Shown piece by piece: positions 6,070-8,190 of a stretch of DNA of 8,190 bases (its first letter is position 1; each line of letters begins with the position of its first letter). Position numbers and translations under genes: made by a program. Location: positions 1 to 8,190 of the forward strand of contig JAEZIX010000002.1 of assembly GCA_023415935.1 (NCBI GenBank). Direction: 5' to 3'. This DNA comes from Cyanobacteria bacterium OH_CDB_20 (GTDB lineage: Bacteria; Cyanobacteriota; Vampirovibrionia; Gastranaerophilales; Gastranaerophilaceae). Under the pieces are notes generated by a model that was not told where the DNA came from, searched no databases, and worked only from the letters and a program-made list of their open reading frames with translations.

Positions 6070-6075
6070 CCTCCT
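6070..6075 (-). promoter_or_regulatory. Consensus ribosome binding site deciding the tail-anchored protein start
   Basis: AGGAGG on the minus strand, eight bases before ATG 6061. It is the strongest Shine-Dalgarno sequence in the window and is the main reason to accept the short gene as real. Confidence 0.85.
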
Positions 6076-6083
6076 ATGACAAT

Positions 6084-6098
6084 ATAAGTTATACTTAT
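6084..6098. repeat. Perfect inverted repeat just upstream of the tail-anchored gene
   Basis: ATAAGT (6084-6089) and ACTTAT (6093-6098) are a perfect 6-bp inverted repeat with a 3-base centre, eight bases upstream of the AGGAGG site. The position suits an operator overlapping a promoter, or a leader hairpin. Candidate -10 hexamers nearby on the minus strand (TAAAAT, TATAAC) have no convincing -35, so the promoter itself is not assigned. Confidence 0.3.
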
Positions 6099-6161
6099 TT
6101 TAAACCTATTTTGGGGAGTTCAAATCCGTTGTTTGTTGTAGATAGTTATAATTTAATGAGA

Positions 6162-6188
6162 AAGAGGGCTCTTTTTGAGAGCCCCCTT
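6162..6188 (-). terminator. Hairpin terminator after the SLH-protein unit
   Basis: GGGCTCT (6166-6172) and AGAGCCC (6178-6184) form a perfect 7-bp GC-rich stem with a 5-base loop. AAG/CTT pairs extend it across one mismatch (6162-6164 with 6186-6188). On the minus strand it is followed by TCTTTCTC, a moderate pyrimidine tract, about 20 bases past the TAA of the 228-aa ORF. In the plus direction no gene ends here, so I assign it to the minus-strand unit. Confidence 0.7.
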
Positions 6189-6208
6189 GAATTTAATTTT
6201 ATTCAAGA

Positions 6209-6895
6209 TTATCTTTGAGTGTTGCAGCCAAAGGCGATTGTTACTTTTTCTTTTGGATTTACAGATGATACTTTCATACCATTTGGATCTACTAAGTAGC
6301 TGATTTCGTCGCCTGAGTATTGGAATAAGCCCATTGTTCCTGATAATGCTGTTCTTGTTACGTCAACAGGAGCTGTAACTATTTGTTTACCTACGTCTTG
6401 GTAACTTCTACCAGCCGCTTTGAATTGGCCTGTAAATAGTTCAGATGTACCTACACCGATACCGTTAATTGAGTTGTCTACTGCGTTACTAGCTGTGATG
6501 ATTGCACCACCTACTGTTCTACCAATGTTACCAAGCAATCCGCCTGTCCAAGTGAATGGGAATGCAATTGCTCTTGCAAATCCGTTTGGTTTTTTAACCT
6601 TGTTAACTTGAGCAGTTAAGATTTGGTTTGGAAGGTCTGCTTTACATTTACTATCTTTGTTTTGAATTGTATTGAAAGACATTTTTAAAGCACCCTGGCA
6701 GCTTTTAGTAGGTCTTACAACTTCTAGTACTTTACCTCTTACGATAGAACCGCAAGGGAAGCAAGTTCCGTTGATTGTTACTTCTTCTAGCGTTGAAGCT
6801 GCGAATTGGTCACCTACGTGAGCTGATTTTGCTGAAATTTCATCATGGAAATTAAGTTGTAATGTCGGAATTTTAACGATTTCTTCTTTTTCCAT
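6209..6895 (-). CDS. 228-aa ORF, probable C-terminal part of the upstream SLH protein
   Basis: No named family. Residues 7-62 read as a small beta domain (IPTLQLNFHDEISAKSAHVGDQF, then INGTCFPCGSIVRGKVLEV), a pattern I associate with exported proteins where a 'PAGS-V-GxV' strand is common; here the Ala is Cys (C48), pairing with C45. Residues 106-150 are Gly-rich and hydrophobic (FPFTWTGGLLGNIG, VGGAIITASNAV), and 151-200 look amphipathic. Cysteines are at 45, 48, 66, 84 and 224. There is no signal peptide, odd for a Cys-containing envelope-type domain. The only ribosome site, AGGTG, is weak and 11 bases away. The reading frame is the same as that of the SLH protein, from which only one UGA and eight sense codons separate it. 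Translation may be by readthrough or by restart after the UGA, or the ORF may be the cut-off tail of a broken gene. A hairpin terminator follows. Confidence 0.7.
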   Translation of the reverse strand: MEKEEIVKIPTLQLNFHDEISAKSAHVGDQFAASTLEEVTINGTCFPCGSIVRGKVLEVVRPTKSCQGALKMSFNTIQNKDSKCKADLPNQILTAQVNKVKKPNGFARAIAFPFTWTGGLLGNIGRTVGGAIITASNAVDNSINGIGVGTSELFTGQFKAAGRSYQDVGKQIVTAPVDVTRTALSGTMGLFQYSGDEISYLVDPNGMKVSSVNPKEKVTIAFGCNTQR

Positions 6896-6919
6896 ATAAG
6901 CTGCAGCACCTGTACAACC

Positions 6920-6922
6920 TCA
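6920..6922 (-). other. In-frame UGA between the SLH protein and the 228-aa ORF
   Basis: This is the only TGA ending a gene in the window: eight of the other gene stops seen are TAA and one is TAG. After it the same frame continues GGT TGT ACA GGT GCT GCA GCT TAT into ATG 6895 (residues G-C-T-G-A-A-A-Y-M). That linker resembles TTGAA-type stretches inside the SLH protein (residues 51-55 and 150-154 counted from codon 8161). A Cys codon in place of TGA would give C-G-C, a motif the protein uses at 126-128, 141-145 and 181-183. Confidence 0.75.
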
Positions 6923-8190
6923 AGCATCTGATGTTGATACTTTATCTTCAGAAGAGTAACCTAAAGCTACACGTGTATTTTGAAGCATTGATGCAATTTC
7001 TGCACGGCTTGCATCTTTATTTGGAGCAATCATATTAGGTTGTGGAAGATCTGACATAACACCAGTTTGAAGAGCTTTTGCTATAGGAATTTTAGCCCAA
7101 TCAGGTACAGTGTTTGCGTCACAGTATTTACTTAAGATTTCATTAGCTTTACATTCATCCATTGGACAATTTATACCTTTTGCAAGGATAGTGAACGCTT
7201 CTGCTCTTGAGATAGGTTCATTTGGCATAAATAAGTCATTAGGATATCCGGTCATCATACCGTTAGCAACAGCTTTGTTGATGGTTTTGTTTGCCCAGAA
7301 GTGTTTAGGTACATCCTTAAATACTTTTTCAGGGCAAGTTACTTGATCGTTCAAGTTAAATCCTTTTACGATCAATGTAGCCATTTCAGCTCTTGATATT
7401 GGAAGATTAGGTTTGAAAGTTCTATCAGGGTAACCGGCAATGATATTATTTTCTGTTAGTTTGTTTATATCACAACTAGCCCAGAAGCCGTCAGGAACAT
7501 CTTCAAATGCACTAACTAAGGGAGCGGCGCCGCCGGTTGTTGTAGATACATCAAATGGTACTAATGATTTTTTAAGTGCATCTAAACTTGAGTTAGTGTG
7601 AATTTGAACAGGACATCCGCAGCCATCAATATTTTTAGGGCTTCTGTCTACAGGAATACCTGACATTTGAGGACAGTTATTCAAACAAGGAATTGACGCA
7701 GCTGCACCAGTTGTAGAGCCGTCTTGGCATCCACATCCGCAGCTTGGAGTCGCTACAGCTACACCGGTTGGTAGGCCACAACCACAAGATGCTGTCATTT
7801 CACTTGAGTCTCCCAAGTATATTCCGTTACTTCTTTCACCAATTACTTGATTGTTACCGTAAATGGCTTGAGGGTAAGCATATACTTGTTGTTGGAATTT
7901 TTTGCCTGTATCAGGTTGCGGGCAAACTGCACAAGCTGGATCTGGTGGTGCAGGACAAGGTGCCATCGCTGGGCAAGGGTTGTCCTGACAAGGGCAAGCT
8001 GCCCCAGTAGTACAAGGATCGCAAGAGCTTTCACAAGGGTCACAGCAAGGATCTGCTGGTTTAGGGCAATCACAGCTGCTCGGGGCATTAAAACAACTTG
8101 GGCAAGTTGCCGTTTGCGGCGTTACAGGAGTCGGGCATCCAGACAAAGGGCAAGCTGCCAAAGTGTTTGTTTGTGAGTTACTTGTAATAG
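6920..8190 (-). CDS. Cysteine/proline-rich surface protein with three SLH domains, 5' end missing
   Basis: The frame is open to the window edge (ITSNSQTNTLAACPL), so the start and any signal peptide lie beyond 8190; a TTG at 8161 has no ribosome site and is not a credible start. Residues here count from codon 8161. Residues 1-80 hold 17 cysteines in CPxC, CDPC and PC-type spacings amid Pro, Asp and Ala; 126-183 add nine more in CGC and CGCGC motifs. Three SLH domains follow: about 219-268 (FEDVPDGFWAS, AGYPDRTFKP, ISRAEMATL), 280-330 (FKDVPKHFW, TGYPNDLFMPNEPISRAEA) and a degenerate one at 347-400 (VPDWAKIPIAKA, ASRAEIASM). SLH domains bind cell-wall polymer or peptidoglycan and hold proteins at the surface. 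In total 31 cysteines occur, suggesting disulfide cross-linking or metal binding outside the cell. It ends in UGA, and the downstream 228-aa ORF continues in frame. The SLH call is firm; the role of the Cys-rich head is unknown. Confidence 0.88.
   Translation of the reverse strand, partial: ITSNSQTNTLAACPLSGCPTPVTPQTATCPSCFNAPSSCDCPKPADPCCDPCESSCDPCTTGAACPCQDNPCPAMAPCPAPPDPACAVCPQPDTGKKFQQQVYAYPQAIYGNNQVIGERSNGIYLGDSSEMTASCGCGLPTGVAVATPSCGCGCQDGSTTGAAASIPCLNNCPQMSGIPVDRSPKNIDGCGCPVQIHTNSSLDALKKSLVPFDVSTTTGGAAPLVSAFEDVPDGFWASCDINKLTENNIIAGYPDRTFKPNLPISRAEMATLIVKGFNLNDQVTCPEKVFKDVPKHFWANKTINKAVANGMMTGYPNDLFMPNEPISRAEAFTILAKGINCPMDECKANEILSKYCDANTVPDWAKIPIAKALQTGVMSDLPQPNMIAPNKDASRAEIASMLQNTRVALGYSSEDKVSTSDA

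Noticed and set aside
5919..6218. Plus-strand open frame of 99 codons antisense to the tail-anchored gene
   Set aside because: No Shine-Dalgarno sequence precedes its ATG and it runs through the terminator hairpin, while the minus-strand frame has a perfect AGGAGG and a sensible membrane segment.
6920..6922. Whole-genome reassignment of UGA as a sense codon
   Set aside because: The window shows no other in-frame UGA within conserved genes, and Trp is encoded by TGG where checked. A single interrupted gene does not support a changed code.
7847..8176. Plus-strand open frame of 109 codons across the Cys-rich region
   Set aside because: It is a shadow of the Cys/Pro-rich coding strand. Its product is an Arg/Cys-heavy composition artefact and no ribosome site precedes it.

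Overview
This is an AT-rich bacterial stretch using the standard code, with TAA as the usual stop. The gene content is a ribosome hibernation factor, a ROK sugar kinase, YebC, TPR proteins and a large Cys/Pro-rich protein with S-layer homology (SLH) domains. My best guess is a non-photosynthetic relative of Cyanobacteria (Vampirovibrionia/Melainabacteria, Gastranaerophilales-like). This is inference from gene style and composition; no marker here proves it, and a low-GC diderm or Firmicute is not excluded.

Layout. Positions 1-236 (minus) hold the start of an HPF/RaiA-type hibernation factor that runs off the window. It is divergent from a ROK glucokinase (406-1371, plus), and each gene has a good TATAAT box. 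The kinase meets head-on, with a 4-base stop overlap, a tight minus-strand operon read from 3620 down to 1368: glutaredoxin (CPYC), then a 536-aa protein with the hybrid cluster protein (Hcp, hydroxylamine reductase/prismane) fold, then a 122-aa exported TPR-like protein. Next come a seven-repeat TPR protein (3742-4515, minus) and divergent yebC (4568-5317, plus), separated by 52 bases with facing promoter candidates. An unrecognised 138-aa gene (5393-5809, plus) follows yebC and converges on a small tail-anchored membrane protein (5825-6061, minus) that has a perfect AGGAGG. A terminator hairpin (6162-6188) closes the last minus-strand unit, which contains a 228-aa ORF (6209-6895) and a Cys-rich SLH protein (6920-8190, 5' end outside the window).

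Two things stand out. First, the Hcp-like protein aligns well with Hcp yet lacks nearly all cluster ligands: the N-terminal four-Cys cluster is gone, and of the hybrid-cluster ligands only His and the first Glu remain (H248, E272). It has gained a C-terminal CxxC and sits in an operon with a glutaredoxin. It looks like an intact, repurposed pseudo-enzyme. Second, the SLH protein and the downstream 228-aa ORF are in the same frame, separated by a single UGA and eight sense codons. Those codons read like the protein's own linker, and Cys at the UGA would restore its recurring C-G-C motif. This suggests one surface protein interrupted by a nonsense mutation, readthrough or recoding.

Gene starts were adjusted by ribosome binding sites: ATG 3620 for the glutaredoxin, ATG 6061 for the tail-anchored protein, and possibly ATG 4503 for the TPR protein. 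No RNA genes, CRISPR arrays or insertion sequences were seen, and no gene-free stretch exceeds 300 bases.
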